The position numbers and the translations under genes were made by a program. 64,000 bases of DNA from the NCBI GenBank assembly GCA_021789995.1, contig JAJYIQ010000002.1:62001-126000 (forward strand). Reading direction: 5' to 3'. Shown here in pieces: positions 34,732-42,717 of the stretch. This DNA is from a bacterium. GTDB lineage: Bacteria; Patescibacteriota; Microgenomatia; UBA1406; GWC2-37-13. The notes beneath the pieces were generated by a model. It saw only the letters and a program-made list of their open reading frames with translations, did not search any database and was not told where the DNA came from. Positions within the stretch are counted from its first letter, which is position 1; every line of letters begins with the position of its first letter.

Positions 34732-35883
34732 TTAAGGATGAAGATAATTTTTCAGCGGTTGCAGGATTTTATCGTCTTCATACCCGAGCGCCCATAAGGC
34801 CATGCCCTCGATCCGGTAATCGTTTACCAGTTTGACTTTGGCGGCAGTGGCCATGACATCGGGATAGAAAATTTGGTGATAGGTGCCGGTACTTTCATCT
34901 TTATAGATTAAATAATGTTCTTGGGCATAACTGGCCAATTTGACACTACAGGTGGCGCATTTATCGATAAAATCGCTTACTCGGCGTGAGCTGGCCGTCA
35001 GGCCGGTGCCAGGAATGATGGCCGCCCGGCCGGTATCGCCGATCGTTTCCCACTCATAACCGTAAAGGGGTACGCCGAGAATAATTTTGTCCGGTGGCAT
35101 GATTTTAAGGGCCTCGGCGACAGCTGTTTGGCTGTCATACTCCGCATTGATGCCGGCGCCGCCGACCGGAGCGACCGGGCCGGTGACATACGAACCGGGA
35201 TAGTGATAATCATATGTCATCAATACAATCCGATCAGCGATTTTTCCAATATCGCTCAAATTAATTAAATAGGGTTTGATAAGGACAATCGGACTGGCAT
35301 CGACGGTCAGTGTTCCCAACCCTCTGGTTTCCAGATTTTTTTTAATTTCTTTGGCAAATGTCGTGAAATTCATTCTCGCTTCCGCTGATGCTTGCATGGT
35401 GCTTTCGATATCCAGGTTGAGATCGGTAAAGCCATACTGTTTCATTAACGGGGCAATATCGTAAATAAGATTATCGGCATGGGCGGTTGGGTCGGCAATA
35501 AGCTGGCCGATATCATCTTCATTGCTGCTGAAAACCAATAGCGACAACTGGAGGCCGTTTTTCTTCGCGTCACTAAAAAAACGATCGGCCTTGCCCGTCC
35601 GCAACGTATACCAGCCGGGATCTTCCTCCGTCGGGTTGGTCAACTTGACGATTCTGCCATCGGCTCCGACCGTCAGTCCAAAATAAGTGAGGTTGGTCAG
35701 GTATCGATCATAATTTTTGTCGGCTTTATCAAGCAGCCAGTAAGGAAGGAAACCGATGACTTCACGTCCGGTAATCCCCAAAGACGGATAAATCGGCAAA
35801 TTGGGCGCTTTTTTTACCGTGAAATAAACAGCGGAAAAGCCGATCGCCAAACCGCAAAGAATAATCAGGATGTTTTTAATCAC
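34732..35883 (-). CDS. membrane-anchored glycoside hydrolase family 18 protein
   Basis: Chitinase/YaaH-like TIM barrel acting on N-acetyl-hexosamine glycans. The catalytic motif is DLNLDIES (DxxDxDxE) near residue 155; LMTYDYH and GVPLYGYEW are other GH18 strands. An N-terminal helix anchors it. The start is GTG 35883: TATAAT (35891-35896, complement) is 7 nt away. At 383 aa it is full length. It probably remodels peptidoglycan or host glycan. Confidence 0.9.
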   Translation of the reverse strand: MIKNILIILCGLAIGFSAVYFTVKKAPNLPIYPSLGITGREVIGFLPYWLLDKADKNYDRYLTNLTYFGLTVGADGRIVKLTNPTEEDPGWYTLRTGKADRFFSDAKKNGLQLSLLVFSSNEDDIGQLIADPTAHADNLIYDIAPLMKQYGFTDLNLDIESTMQASAEARMNFTTFAKEIKKNLETRGLGTLTVDASPIVLIKPYLINLSDIGKIADRIVLMTYDYHYPGSYVTGPVAPVGGAGINAEYDSQTAVAEALKIMPPDKIILGVPLYGYEWETIGDTGRAAIIPGTGLTASSRRVSDFIDKCATCSVKLASYAQEHYLIYKDESTGTYHQIFYPDVMATAAKVKLVNDYRIEGMALWALGYEDDKILQPLKNYLHP

Positions 35884-35945
35884 ACTTTCGATTATAGCAT
35901 TATTTTCCTAACAGACTTCTTACAATCGGTGTGTATGATAAGCCC

Positions 35946-36584
35946 ATGTTTCCTATTCGTGATCTAATCCATCGCCGGCATTTCCCGGTTATTAACTGGT
36001 TGATTATTGTTGCTAATTTTATTGTTTTTTTCCATGAATTGGCGGTTCCCAACTTCAACGTTTTTGTTGATGAATATGCTTTAATTCCTGCCCATTTTCA
36101 CTGGTTGAGTCTGGATTCTTATAAATACATAATTTACTCGATGTTTATCCACGGTGGATGGTTCCATATCGGAAGCAATATGTGGTTTCTCCACGTTTTT
36201 GGCGACAGCGTTGAAGACAGGCTGGGCCATATTTTTTACCTGCTTTTTTATTTAATCGCCGGTTTTGCCGCCGCTTTTTTTCAACTGCTGTTTTCTTTGG
36301 GAAGTACGATCCCGATGATCGGCGCTTCCGGGGCCATTGCCGGAGTGCTCGGAGCCTATATTGTTCTTTTTCGCCAAAGCCGGATCCAAACACTGATTTT
36401 TTTTATCATTATTTTAGATATTATTTACCTGCCGGCATGGCTTTTCATCGGCTACTGGTTCTTGATCCAGGCTTTTTCCGGCCTGGGAACACTGGCGACT
36501 TTTGACGTTAATCAAGGCGGGGTGGCCTACTTCGCCCATATTGGCGGTTTTATCTTTGGATATCTCCTGGTAGGACGTCTTTAA
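35946..36584 (+). CDS. rhomboid-family intramembrane serine protease
   Basis: Six-helix membrane protease. The catalytic Ser is in GASGAIAGVLGAY and the His in AHIGGFIFGYL; HGGWFHIGSNMWFL is the conserved loop before helix 2. 212 aa. I use ATG 35946, 6 nt after TATGAT (35934-35939), over GTG 35931, which lies in the promoter. The tRNA-Leu/xerC unit follows. Confidence 0.92.
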   Translation: MFPIRDLIHRRHFPVINWLIIVANFIVFFHELAVPNFNVFVDEYALIPAHFHWLSLDSYKYIIYSMFIHGGWFHIGSNMWFLHVFGDSVEDRLGHIFYLLFYLIAGFAAAFFQLLFSLGSTIPMIGASGAIAGVLGAYIVLFRQSRIQTLIFFIIILDIIYLPAWLFIGYWFLIQAFSGLGTLATFDVNQGGVAYFAHIGGFIFGYLLVGRL

Positions 36585-36588
36585 ATGT

Positions 36589-36594
36589 TATAAT
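36589..36594 (+). promoter_or_regulatory. -10 box of the tRNA-Leu/xerC unit
   Basis: TATAAT, 12 nt before the broken tRNA copy (36607); it likely drives the broken and intact tRNA and xerC. Confidence 0.5.
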
Positions 36595-36606
36595 TATTAT
36601 GTCCAA

Positions 36607-36675
36607 GCCAGAGTGGTGGAATTGGCATACCTGCCTACCGGCAGGCAGGCACGCAGGATTGAACTCTATTTTACA
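36607..36675 (+). pseudogene. broken tRNA-Leu copy split by a palindrome
   Basis: GCCAGAGTGGTGGAATTGGC (36607-36626) is a tRNA-Leu acceptor and D-arm start. After CATAC a 20-nt palindromic insert (36631-36650) interrupts the D-loop; ACGCAGGATT then resumes tRNA-like sequence before it decays. No complementary acceptor end follows. Confidence 0.65.
36630..36649. repeat. 20-bp GC palindrome, copy 1
   Basis: CCTGCCTACCGGCAGGCAGG, one mismatch from the perfect palindrome at 53827-53846; inserted in the broken tRNA-Leu. Confidence 0.85.
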
Positions 36676-36680
36676 ATTTA

Positions 36681-36765
36681 GTCGGGGTGGCGGAACTGGC
36701 AGACGCGCAGGGCTTAGGACCCTGTGTCCCCAAAGGACTTGGAGGTTCAACTCCTCTCCCCGACA
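36681..36765 (+). tRNA. tRNA-Leu (TAG)
   Basis: Acceptor GTCGGGG/CCCCGAC, anticodon arm CAGGG-CTTAGGA-CCCTG (anticodon TAG), long variable arm GTCCCCAAAGGAC and T-loop TTCAACT. A discriminator; CCA not encoded. The xerC start codon is 2 nt after its last base. Confidence 0.95.
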
Positions 36766-36767
36766 CT

Positions 36768-37715
36768 ATGACCATCAAGGAAGCCGTCCTAAGGTTTTTG
36801 GAGTACTGTGAGCTGGATAAGAATCTTTCGATCAAGTCGGTGCGGATGTACGGCTACTACCTGAATTTCTTCCAGGATTACTTAAGCAAAATCCACGGTA
36901 ATACGGATATCGGCGTCGAAAAAATCAGCGAAGAAGATATCCGTAACTTCCGTCTTTTTTTATCACATCAATACAAAAATCCCCACAAAGGCAGCCTGAA
37001 GCGGCAGACGCAAAATTATTTTCTGGTAGCGTTAAGATCATTTTTCCGTTATTTGATAAGGCAGAAAATTACTGTAATTGCTCCGGAAATGATTGAATTG
37101 GGCAAGGCCCGGGACCGGAATATAAAATTTTTACAGCCGGAAGATCTGGCCAAATTATTTCAGTCGGTAGAAACAAAAGACATAATCGGTTTGCGGGATC
37201 GAGCGATTTTGGAAGTGCTTTTTTCCACCGGATTGCGGGTATCGGAACTGGTTTCCCTTAACCGCGACCAGGTCAATATGGATGCCGGTGAATTCGGTGT
37301 CATCGGCAAAGGCGGTAAGGCGCGGGTGGTTTTTTTGTCGAAACATGCCAAAGAATGGTTGACACGGTATTTCCAGCATCGTAAAGACCCCTACCGACCA
37401 TTGTTCATTCGTTATTCAGGACCTCGCCCACAGGGCGATGAACACGGATTGACTGATGAAAAACTGCGTTTATCGGCCCGTTCAGTGGAGCGTCTGATCG
37501 ACAAATACCGGAAGAAAGCCGGCATTTTATTCCGGATCGGCCCGCATGTCCTGCGCCATTCATATGCGACTGATTTATTGAGCCATGGCGCCGATTTGCG
37601 TTCAGTTCAGGAAATGCTCGGCCACAAGAATATTTCCACCACCCAAATTTATACTCATATCACCAATTTTCGTTTGCGGGAAGTGCATGAAAAATATCAT
37701 TCAGGAAATAAATAG
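36768..37715 (+). CDS. xerC: XerC/XerD-type tyrosine recombinase
   Basis: Site-specific recombinase, most likely for chromosome dimer resolution. A SAM-like N-terminal domain is followed by the catalytic domain with STGLRVSEL (first Arg), HVLRHSYATDL (HxxR), LGHKNISTTQIYTH (His and Tyr nucleophile). 315 aa. The frame continues upstream through the tRNA, but those 27 codons are tRNA sequence, so ATG 36768 is the start. The mRNA is probably released by tRNA 3' processing. Confidence 0.93.
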   Translation: MTIKEAVLRFLEYCELDKNLSIKSVRMYGYYLNFFQDYLSKIHGNTDIGVEKISEEDIRNFRLFLSHQYKNPHKGSLKRQTQNYFLVALRSFFRYLIRQKITVIAPEMIELGKARDRNIKFLQPEDLAKLFQSVETKDIIGLRDRAILEVLFSTGLRVSELVSLNRDQVNMDAGEFGVIGKGGKARVVFLSKHAKEWLTRYFQHRKDPYRPLFIRYSGPRPQGDEHGLTDEKLRLSARSVERLIDKYRKKAGILFRIGPHVLRHSYATDLLSHGADLRSVQEMLGHKNISTTQIYTHITNFRLREVHEKYHSGNK

Positions 37716-37726
37716 GTTTGTTAACA

Positions 37727-37732
37727 TATAAT
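37727..37732 (+). promoter_or_regulatory. -10 box of the GT2 gene
   Basis: TATAAT, 8 nt, ATG 37741. Confidence 0.55.
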
Positions 37733-37740
37733 TATTCTAA

Positions 37741-38634
37741 ATGATCACTGTCATTATTCCTTTTTATAACGAGGCAGAAAGCCTATTGGTGTTAATCAAC
37801 CGGCTAATTAAAACTGCCGATAAAATGGGTGAACCTTACGAAATTGTTATGGTTGACGACGGTTCGACGGACAATCCTCAAGAGCAGATAAGGCAGTTAC
37901 CGTCCAATATATATATTAAATTCGTTTGTCACCAGAGGCGGATGGGAAAAGGCAAGGCGCTGCAAACAGGTATCGGCAATGCGGCGGGCGAGATAATCGC
38001 TCTTATGGATGCCGATTTGCAGGATGATCCCGCCGACCTGCCGAAGTTTTTCCGGAAGATAAGTGACGGATATGATTTAGTTAACGGTATCCGGACGAAA
38101 CGGCAGGACAGCTGGCTTATTAAAATCTATTCCCGCACCGCTAAAAAATTTCTCCAACTTTTTCTCCACTCCCCCTTCACCGATATTAATTGCGGTTACA
38201 AGATGTTCCGGAAGAAAGTATTGGACAAGGTTCCTTTGTACGGCAACAATTTCCGCTTTTTACCGCTGGCAGCATATTATCAGGGATTTAAAGTAACGGA
38301 GATACCGATCGTTAATCACCCGCGTATCTATGGCCGGTCGAAATTCGGGCCGGGCAAGCTGGCCGGCGGCGTCTTCGATACTTTCACCGCCTATTTCATT
38401 TATAAATTTGCCGAGCAGCCACTGCACTTTTTCGGTCCGGTCGGTAGCATCTTATTTATTGCCGGTTTCTTGCTGACCGGATACCTGGCGATAGAAAGGC
38501 TTTTTTTCGGCGTCATGCTTTACCGCCGGCCAGCATTATTACTGGGAATTTTACTGATTATCGTCGGTTTGCAGGTCATTATGACGGGAGTGATCGGCGA
38601 ACTGATCGTTTATCTCAATAAAAGAGATAAATAA
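37741..38634 (+). CDS. GT2 glycosyltransferase with C-terminal membrane pair (DPM1/GtrB-like)
   Basis: Transfers a sugar from a nucleotide donor to polyprenyl phosphate on the cytoplasmic face. Donor site motifs: VMVDDGSTD and MDADLQDDP; CGYKMFRK is conserved in the group. Two C-terminal helices (about residues 230-290) fit GtrB-type polyprenyl-phosphate transferases. 297 aa. Such products feed the many GT-C enzymes of this region. Confidence 0.9.
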   Translation: MITVIIPFYNEAESLLVLINRLIKTADKMGEPYEIVMVDDGSTDNPQEQIRQLPSNIYIKFVCHQRRMGKGKALQTGIGNAAGEIIALMDADLQDDPADLPKFFRKISDGYDLVNGIRTKRQDSWLIKIYSRTAKKFLQLFLHSPFTDINCGYKMFRKKVLDKVPLYGNNFRFLPLAAYYQGFKVTEIPIVNHPRIYGRSKFGPGKLAGGVFDTFTAYFIYKFAEQPLHFFGPVGSILFIAGFLLTGYLAIERLFFGVMLYRRPALLLGILLIIVGLQVIMTGVIGELIVYLNKRDK

Positions 38635-38640
38635 AGTTTT

Positions 38641-39570
38641 ATGAATCCCATTCTTGCTTTGATAATTACCAATGTAATTTGGGGAGCAGCGTCCCCGATT
38701 TTTAAGCTGGCTCTAACCGATATTCCTCCTTTTACGCTCGCGTTCATCCGTTTCTTTTTTGCGGCACTGATTTTTATTCCGTTCATAATTCCCCGCTGGC
38801 AAAAACTGTCGGTCAAAGACTGGTTTTCGGTGATCGTTTCCGGTTTTTTCGGCATTACGATCAATATCGCCTTCTATTTCCTGGGTTTGGAGAAAACACA
38901 AAGTATCAATGCGCCGATTATCGCTTCCTCGGCGCCGGTATTTATCTATTTTACGTCAATCGTTTTCCTGAAGGAATCGGCCAGCCGGCGGATGTTTTGG
39001 GGAATGATCGTTTCTTTCATCGGCGTACTTGTAATAATACTTTCTCCGGTGATAATAAGCGGTGATTGGTTGGCGGGATCAGTCGTCGGCAACGCTTTTT
39101 TTCTGCTGGCGACTTTGGGTTATGTGGTTCAAACGGTTATGAATAAAGATTTGGTGCAACGTGTTGATATTTATCAGCTGACGGCAATTCAGTTTTTGGC
39201 GGGGGCGATCACATTTTTTCCGTTTATGCTAACAGAGATAAGTCACTGGTCGTTTTCCCAATTAAACTTGGCCGGTTGGAGCGGAATTATTTTTGGGGTG
39301 TTTTTTTCTTCGGCACTGGCTTATTTTCTTTTTAATTATTCAATGGAAAAATTACGGGCACAGGAAGCGGGTATTTTTACCTACATCGATCCGGTTGCCG
39401 CTATTATTTTAGCGGCGCCGCTCGTTGGCGAGTATCCTAACCGGTATTTTTTTCTCGGCTCCCTTCTTGTTTTCGGCGGAATATTTCTGGCCGAAAAAAG
39501 AATCCACTGGCACCCGCTTCATCGGCTAAAAATGTTGACTAATAATCCAATACTGCCAATAAATAATTAA
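38641..39570 (+). CDS. EamA-family (DMT) transporter
   Basis: Ten-helix membrane protein made of two EamA halves: IWGAASPIFKLALTDIPPFTLAFIRF in the first and FFSSALAYFLFNYSMEKL in the second. The family exports metabolites, amino acids or nucleotide sugars; the substrate is not predictable. 309 aa. It follows the GT2 gene by 6 nt, so it is in the same transcript and may serve glycan export. Confidence 0.9.
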   Translation: MNPILALIITNVIWGAASPIFKLALTDIPPFTLAFIRFFFAALIFIPFIIPRWQKLSVKDWFSVIVSGFFGITINIAFYFLGLEKTQSINAPIIASSAPVFIYFTSIVFLKESASRRMFWGMIVSFIGVLVIILSPVIISGDWLAGSVVGNAFFLLATLGYVVQTVMNKDLVQRVDIYQLTAIQFLAGAITFFPFMLTEISHWSFSQLNLAGWSGIIFGVFFSSALAYFLFNYSMEKLRAQEAGIFTYIDPVAAIILAAPLVGEYPNRYFFLGSLLVFGGIFLAEKRIHWHPLHRLKMLTNNPILPINN

Positions 39571-39605
39571 ACATATCAATGTTTTAATGCATTAAATCAT
39601 TCCGG

Positions 39606-39611
39606 TATAAT
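39606..39611 (+). promoter_or_regulatory. -10 box of galE
   Basis: TATAAT, 9 nt, ATG 39621. Confidence 0.55.
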
Positions 39612-39620
39612 ATACATATT

Positions 39621-40628
39621 ATGAAGAAAATTTTGGTGACTGGCGCTGGCGGGTATATCGGCTCGGTCGCTACATATTTATTGCTGCAAAACGGTTATCA
39701 GGTGGTGGCCGTCGACAATTTTTCCACCGGTTACCGCCAGCCCCTGGAGTTTTTGCAGGATAAATTCGGGAAAAACAAATTAATCAATTACGAATTCGAC
39801 CTGCGACACGACTTGACTCCCCTATTCGAGGAAGAAAAAAATATCGATGCCGTCTTCCATTACGCCGCTTCCTGTCTGGTCGACGAATCGATGAAAGATC
39901 CCGCCAAATATTTTTCCAATAATGTCTGCGGTTCGCAAAACTTGTTAAACACGCTGCTGAAATATGGTATCAATAAAGTCATTTTTTCTTCCACTTGTGC
40001 CGTATACGGAGAAGCGGCTTATTTCCCGATTGATGAAAAGCACCCGACCGACCCGACCGGGCCATACGGCGAATCAAAACTGATGACCGAGAAAATTATT
40101 AAATGGTACGGTAAGTTAAAAAATCTGCATTATATCGTTTTACGTTACTTCAATGTTTGCGGTGCCTCCGACGATGGTGCCATCGGCGATTCCAAAAAAC
40201 CGTCCACGCTCCTTGTCCAAAATGCCGTCCGCGGCGCTTTGGGTATTGAACCTTTTTTTCTGACCTGTCCGGAAGTGCCGACGCCGGATAAAACGCCGGT
40301 CCGAGATTATGTCAATGTTGTCGATCTTAATTTAGCTCATATTAAGGCATTGGAGTATTTGTTTAACGGTAGCCAAAGCGAGATTATTAATTTGGGAACG
40401 GGCAACGGCGATTCGGTCTTAGAAATTATTGGCAAAGTTCGGGAAGTGACCGGCGTGAAATTCGGTCTGAAAAAAACCACGCCACGTGAAGGCGACGACG
40501 CCAAAAAAATTGCCTCAATCGAAAAAGCGGAAAAAGTATTGGGCTGGCGGCCGGAAAGAACCATTAAAGATAGCATCGAATCGTTGATGAAGTGGTATAA
40601 GGGACACCCGACGGGTTGGGACAAGTAA
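39621..40628 (+). CDS. galE: UDP-glucose 4-epimerase
   Basis: Interconverts UDP-Glc and UDP-Gal (or their GlcNAc forms). GAGGYIGS binds NAD, VDNFSTGYR is typical of GalE, SSTCAVYG and YGESK carry the catalytic triad, and RYFNVCGAS follows. At 335 aa it has the classical length. It supplies donor sugar for the polysaccharide genes downstream. Confidence 0.92.
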   Translation: MKKILVTGAGGYIGSVATYLLLQNGYQVVAVDNFSTGYRQPLEFLQDKFGKNKLINYEFDLRHDLTPLFEEEKNIDAVFHYAASCLVDESMKDPAKYFSNNVCGSQNLLNTLLKYGINKVIFSSTCAVYGEAAYFPIDEKHPTDPTGPYGESKLMTEKIIKWYGKLKNLHYIVLRYFNVCGASDDGAIGDSKKPSTLLVQNAVRGALGIEPFFLTCPEVPTPDKTPVRDYVNVVDLNLAHIKALEYLFNGSQSEIINLGTGNGDSVLEIIGKVREVTGVKFGLKKTTPREGDDAKKIASIEKAEKVLGWRPERTIKDSIESLMKWYKGHPTGWDK

Positions 40629-40633
40629 ATTTT

Positions 40634-40705
40634 CAATGATCAAACGTTTGGAAACTGAAAATTGATCACTGATTTAAAATTGTAAATTAAAAACTGGAAA
40701 TCAAT
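40634..40705. repeat. AT-rich low-complexity intergenic stretch
   Basis: Alternating AAACTGAAAATTG / AAATTGTAAATTAAAAACTG units between galE and the nucleotidyltransferase gene, of the same style as tracts inside several genes and at 20040-20095. Confidence 0.55.
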
Positions 40706-40706
40706 T

Positions 40707-41462
40707 ATGATCGCAGGAATAATATTGGCTGCCGGTCGCGGAACACGGATCAAATCGACGATCAACAATAAAGTCACTATTCCCTTTTTAAATAAGCCGA
40801 TGATTTTATACGGAGTGGAGCTTCTGTCACAAGTATCCTCGCCGGTCGTCGTCGTCGTCGGTGCCTTTGCCGATAGCGTCCGGGAAGTCCTGAAAAATTA
40901 CGACGTCATTTTTGCCCATCAGATTGATCAGTTAGGGACAGCCCACGCCGTCGCTGCCGGTTTGGCGGAATTGGACGGAATCGCCAACGGCGATTCGCTG
41001 GTGTTGGTCGGTTACGGCGACCACATGATGTTTTATTCGGTAAACAATGCCAACGATTTGATTGCCTATCATAAAAAGGAAGGGGCGGTGATGACGCTCG
41101 TGACAGCCAACATGGTGGATCCTCATGCTTATGGCCGGATTATCCGCGATAAACAGGGAAGTGTCGAAGCGATCATCGAGGAAAAAGATGCCACTCTCGA
41201 GCAAAAGCAAATCAAGGAAATCAATGCTGGTCTTTATTGCTTCAATTATTCATTCCTTAAAGATAATATCAATAAAATCGGGAAATCGTCGGTAACCGGA
41301 GAATATTATCTGACCGATCTGGTGGCGCTTGCCAATAACCAGGACAAAAAAGTGGCCGGATTTGAAGTAGAATTCAAAAATGTCGGTATCGGTATCAACA
41401 AACCGGAAGAATTGGAAGAAAGCCAAAAAATCTACCTACAGACAAAAAGTAATTCTTCGTGA
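40707..41462 (+). CDS. sugar nucleotidyltransferase (GlmU N-domain-like)
   Basis: Forms NDP-sugars from NTP and sugar-1-phosphate. The signature LAAGRGTRIKS is at residues 7-17, QLGTAHAV matches the GlmU uridylyltransferase loop, and LVGYGDHMM the metal site. At 251 aa it lacks the hexapeptide acetyltransferase half of GlmU. The stop codon lies in the left direct repeat of the IS, so the extreme C-terminus (SNSS) is shared with the tRNA-Gly flank. Confidence 0.88.
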   Translation: MIAGIILAAGRGTRIKSTINNKVTIPFLNKPMILYGVELLSQVSSPVVVVVGAFADSVREVLKNYDVIFAHQIDQLGTAHAVAAGLAELDGIANGDSLVLVGYGDHMMFYSVNNANDLIAYHKKEGAVMTLVTANMVDPHAYGRIIRDKQGSVEAIIEEKDATLEQKQIKEINAGLYCFNYSFLKDNINKIGKSSVTGEYYLTDLVALANNQDKKVAGFEVEFKNVGIGINKPEELEESQKIYLQTKSNSS

Positions 41463-41466
41463 GCGG
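41453..41466. repeat. left 14-bp direct repeat of the IS
   Basis: TTCTTCGTGAGCGG, holding the stop codon of the nucleotidyltransferase gene. Confidence 0.85.
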
Positions 41467-41469
41467 TAC

Positions 41470-42604
41470 CGTCCATAAATTGGCACCTGACAACGATACT
41501 TCCACTTGTAATAATAGCATAAACTGGTAAAAGATGGGGTATATGAAAAAATATTCCTGCCCCGATTGTTTATCTACCAGTTTCGTCATTCGTAAAACTA
41601 AAAGAGGCCGCTCAATCCGTTATCTGTGCAAAACCTGCATGAAGTATTTTTCCGTAAACACCTGCTGGATTAACCGTCAGGAGATACTGTCTGACCACCT
41701 GGATGGGTTATCGTTTCGCAAGATTGCCGTGAAATACAATATTTCCAAATCTCAGGCGTGGGATATTTGCCATGAAGAACTAGTTAAGTTGCCCAACAAC
41801 AACCAGTTTACCTTTAGCTACTGCAATCGTTTTTCCCAGATATTTTTGTTTGACGGGAAGTATTTTAATGTCGCTTCGGAAAAGTATGGCTACTGTTTGC
41901 TGTGGGGAGTCGATTACCTTCGCCATGATATTCCTCTTTTTACGATCGCTCCATCGGAATCTTACCAATCGTGGAGTAAGCTGTTTTCGTATTTTCGGAT
42001 CATCGGCAGTTACCCGCAGCTTGTTGTTTGCGACGATAACGTCAACATTAAACTGGCGGCCAGGAGTCGTTTTCCCGGCGTTCGTATCCAAACCTGTTAC
42101 AACCACTTCAAAGAAAACATTAGACGCGATCTTCGCGTGCGGAGTCCTGACGGCGCTAAGTACAAACCATTCATGCGGCGAATCGAGAAAATCCTTGATT
42201 CTTCCACTAAATTATCTGACGATAATTTCAATGCCTGGCTTTGGAAACTTTACCGGGAGGTAGGTGATGACCTTTTGGCAAAAAGCATTCTTGTCAACAT
42301 TGAACGGTACAAGGAAGAACTTTTAGCTTACCGGGGAATCCCTCAAGCGCCATTAACCACCAACCTGATTGAAGGCTTAAACGGCCATCTGGAGGCAAGA
42401 TTGCAAGCGTTGAGATCATTTCAGACGGTTAATCATGCCCGGCTGTGGTTAAACGGGTATGTGCTTAAAAGAAGATTTACCAAATTTACCGATTGTCGCG
42501 GCCGGTTCCGTTTTCTTCGGGGAAAAACCGGGGTCCAGATGACAAAAAAAGACGGGGTTGATTTACCGCGTTATTTTTAACGGTCAGGTGCCGTTTTGTG
42601 GACG
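41470..42604 (+). mobile_element. insertion sequence of IS256/MULE type next to tRNA-Gly
   Basis: 1135 bp bounded by 22-bp imperfect inverted repeats (41470-41491 and 42583-42604; cores GGCACCTGAC and GTCAGGTGCC). A 14-bp direct repeat TTCTTCGTGAGCGG lies outside both ends (41453-41466 and 42606-42619), separated from the repeats by 3 and 1 nt. The right copy includes the 3' end of tRNA-Gly. The transposase gene is intact, so the insertion looks recent. Confidence 0.85.
41543..42580 (+). CDS. DDE transposase with N-terminal zinc ribbon
   Basis: Cut-and-paste or replicative transposase of the IS256/Mutator superfamily. A zinc ribbon (CPDC ... CKTC, residues 6-34) and HTH (GLSFRKIAVKYNISKSQAWDI) bind DNA. 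The catalytic residues are in LFDGKYF, VCDDNVN and TTNLIEGLNGH, and FPGVRIQTCYNHFKENI matches the CxxH block between the second Asp and the Glu. Start ATG 41543; ATG 41534 would add three residues. 345 aa, intact. Confidence 0.88.
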   Translation: MKKYSCPDCLSTSFVIRKTKRGRSIRYLCKTCMKYFSVNTCWINRQEILSDHLDGLSFRKIAVKYNISKSQAWDICHEELVKLPNNNQFTFSYCNRFSQIFLFDGKYFNVASEKYGYCLLWGVDYLRHDIPLFTIAPSESYQSWSKLFSYFRIIGSYPQLVVCDDNVNIKLAARSRFPGVRIQTCYNHFKENIRRDLRVRSPDGAKYKPFMRRIEKILDSSTKLSDDNFNAWLWKLYREVGDDLLAKSILVNIERYKEELLAYRGIPQAPLTTNLIEGLNGHLEARLQALRSFQTVNHARLWLNGYVLKRRFTKFTDCRGRFRFLRGKTGVQMTKKDGVDLPRYF

Positions 42605-42605
42605 C

Positions 42606-42619
42606 TTCTTCGTGAGCGG
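42606..42619. repeat. right 14-bp direct repeat of the IS
   Basis: TTCTTCGTGAGCGG; its last five bases are the end of the tRNA-Gly acceptor arm. Confidence 0.85.
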
Positions 42620-42685
42620 GATACGGGAATTGAACCCGTTTCTTCAGCTTGGAAAGCTGACATTGAGCCAATCAACTAATCCCGC
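42615..42685 (-). tRNA. tRNA-Gly (TCC)
   Basis: Read on the minus strand: acceptor GCGGGAT/ATCCCGC, anticodon arm TCAGC-TTTCCAA-GCTGA (anticodon TCC), T-arm ACGGG-TTCAATT-CCCGT and U discriminator. CCA not encoded. The IS lies directly downstream but leaves the tRNA complete. Confidence 0.95.
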
Positions 42686-42687
42686 GC

Positions 42688-42703
42688 TATAATATATTAT
42701 ACT
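42688..42703. promoter_or_regulatory. palindromic divergent -10 region
   Basis: TATAATATATTATA (42688-42701) is a perfect palindrome giving a -10 for tRNA-Gly (42696-42701, complement), while TATACT (42698-42703) serves the gene at 42718. Confidence 0.55.
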
Positions 42704-42717
42704 AAAATTACACGATT

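Noticed and set aside
36687-36767. In-frame extension of xerC upstream of ATG 36768
   Set aside because: The 27 codons are the tRNA-Leu gene itself read as protein; the tRNA fold is unambiguous.
36768-37715. Phage or island integrase because of the adjacent tRNA
   Set aside because: Protein length and layout fit housekeeping XerC/D, no att repeat or phage genes are nearby, and genes on both sides are ordinary chromosomal ones.
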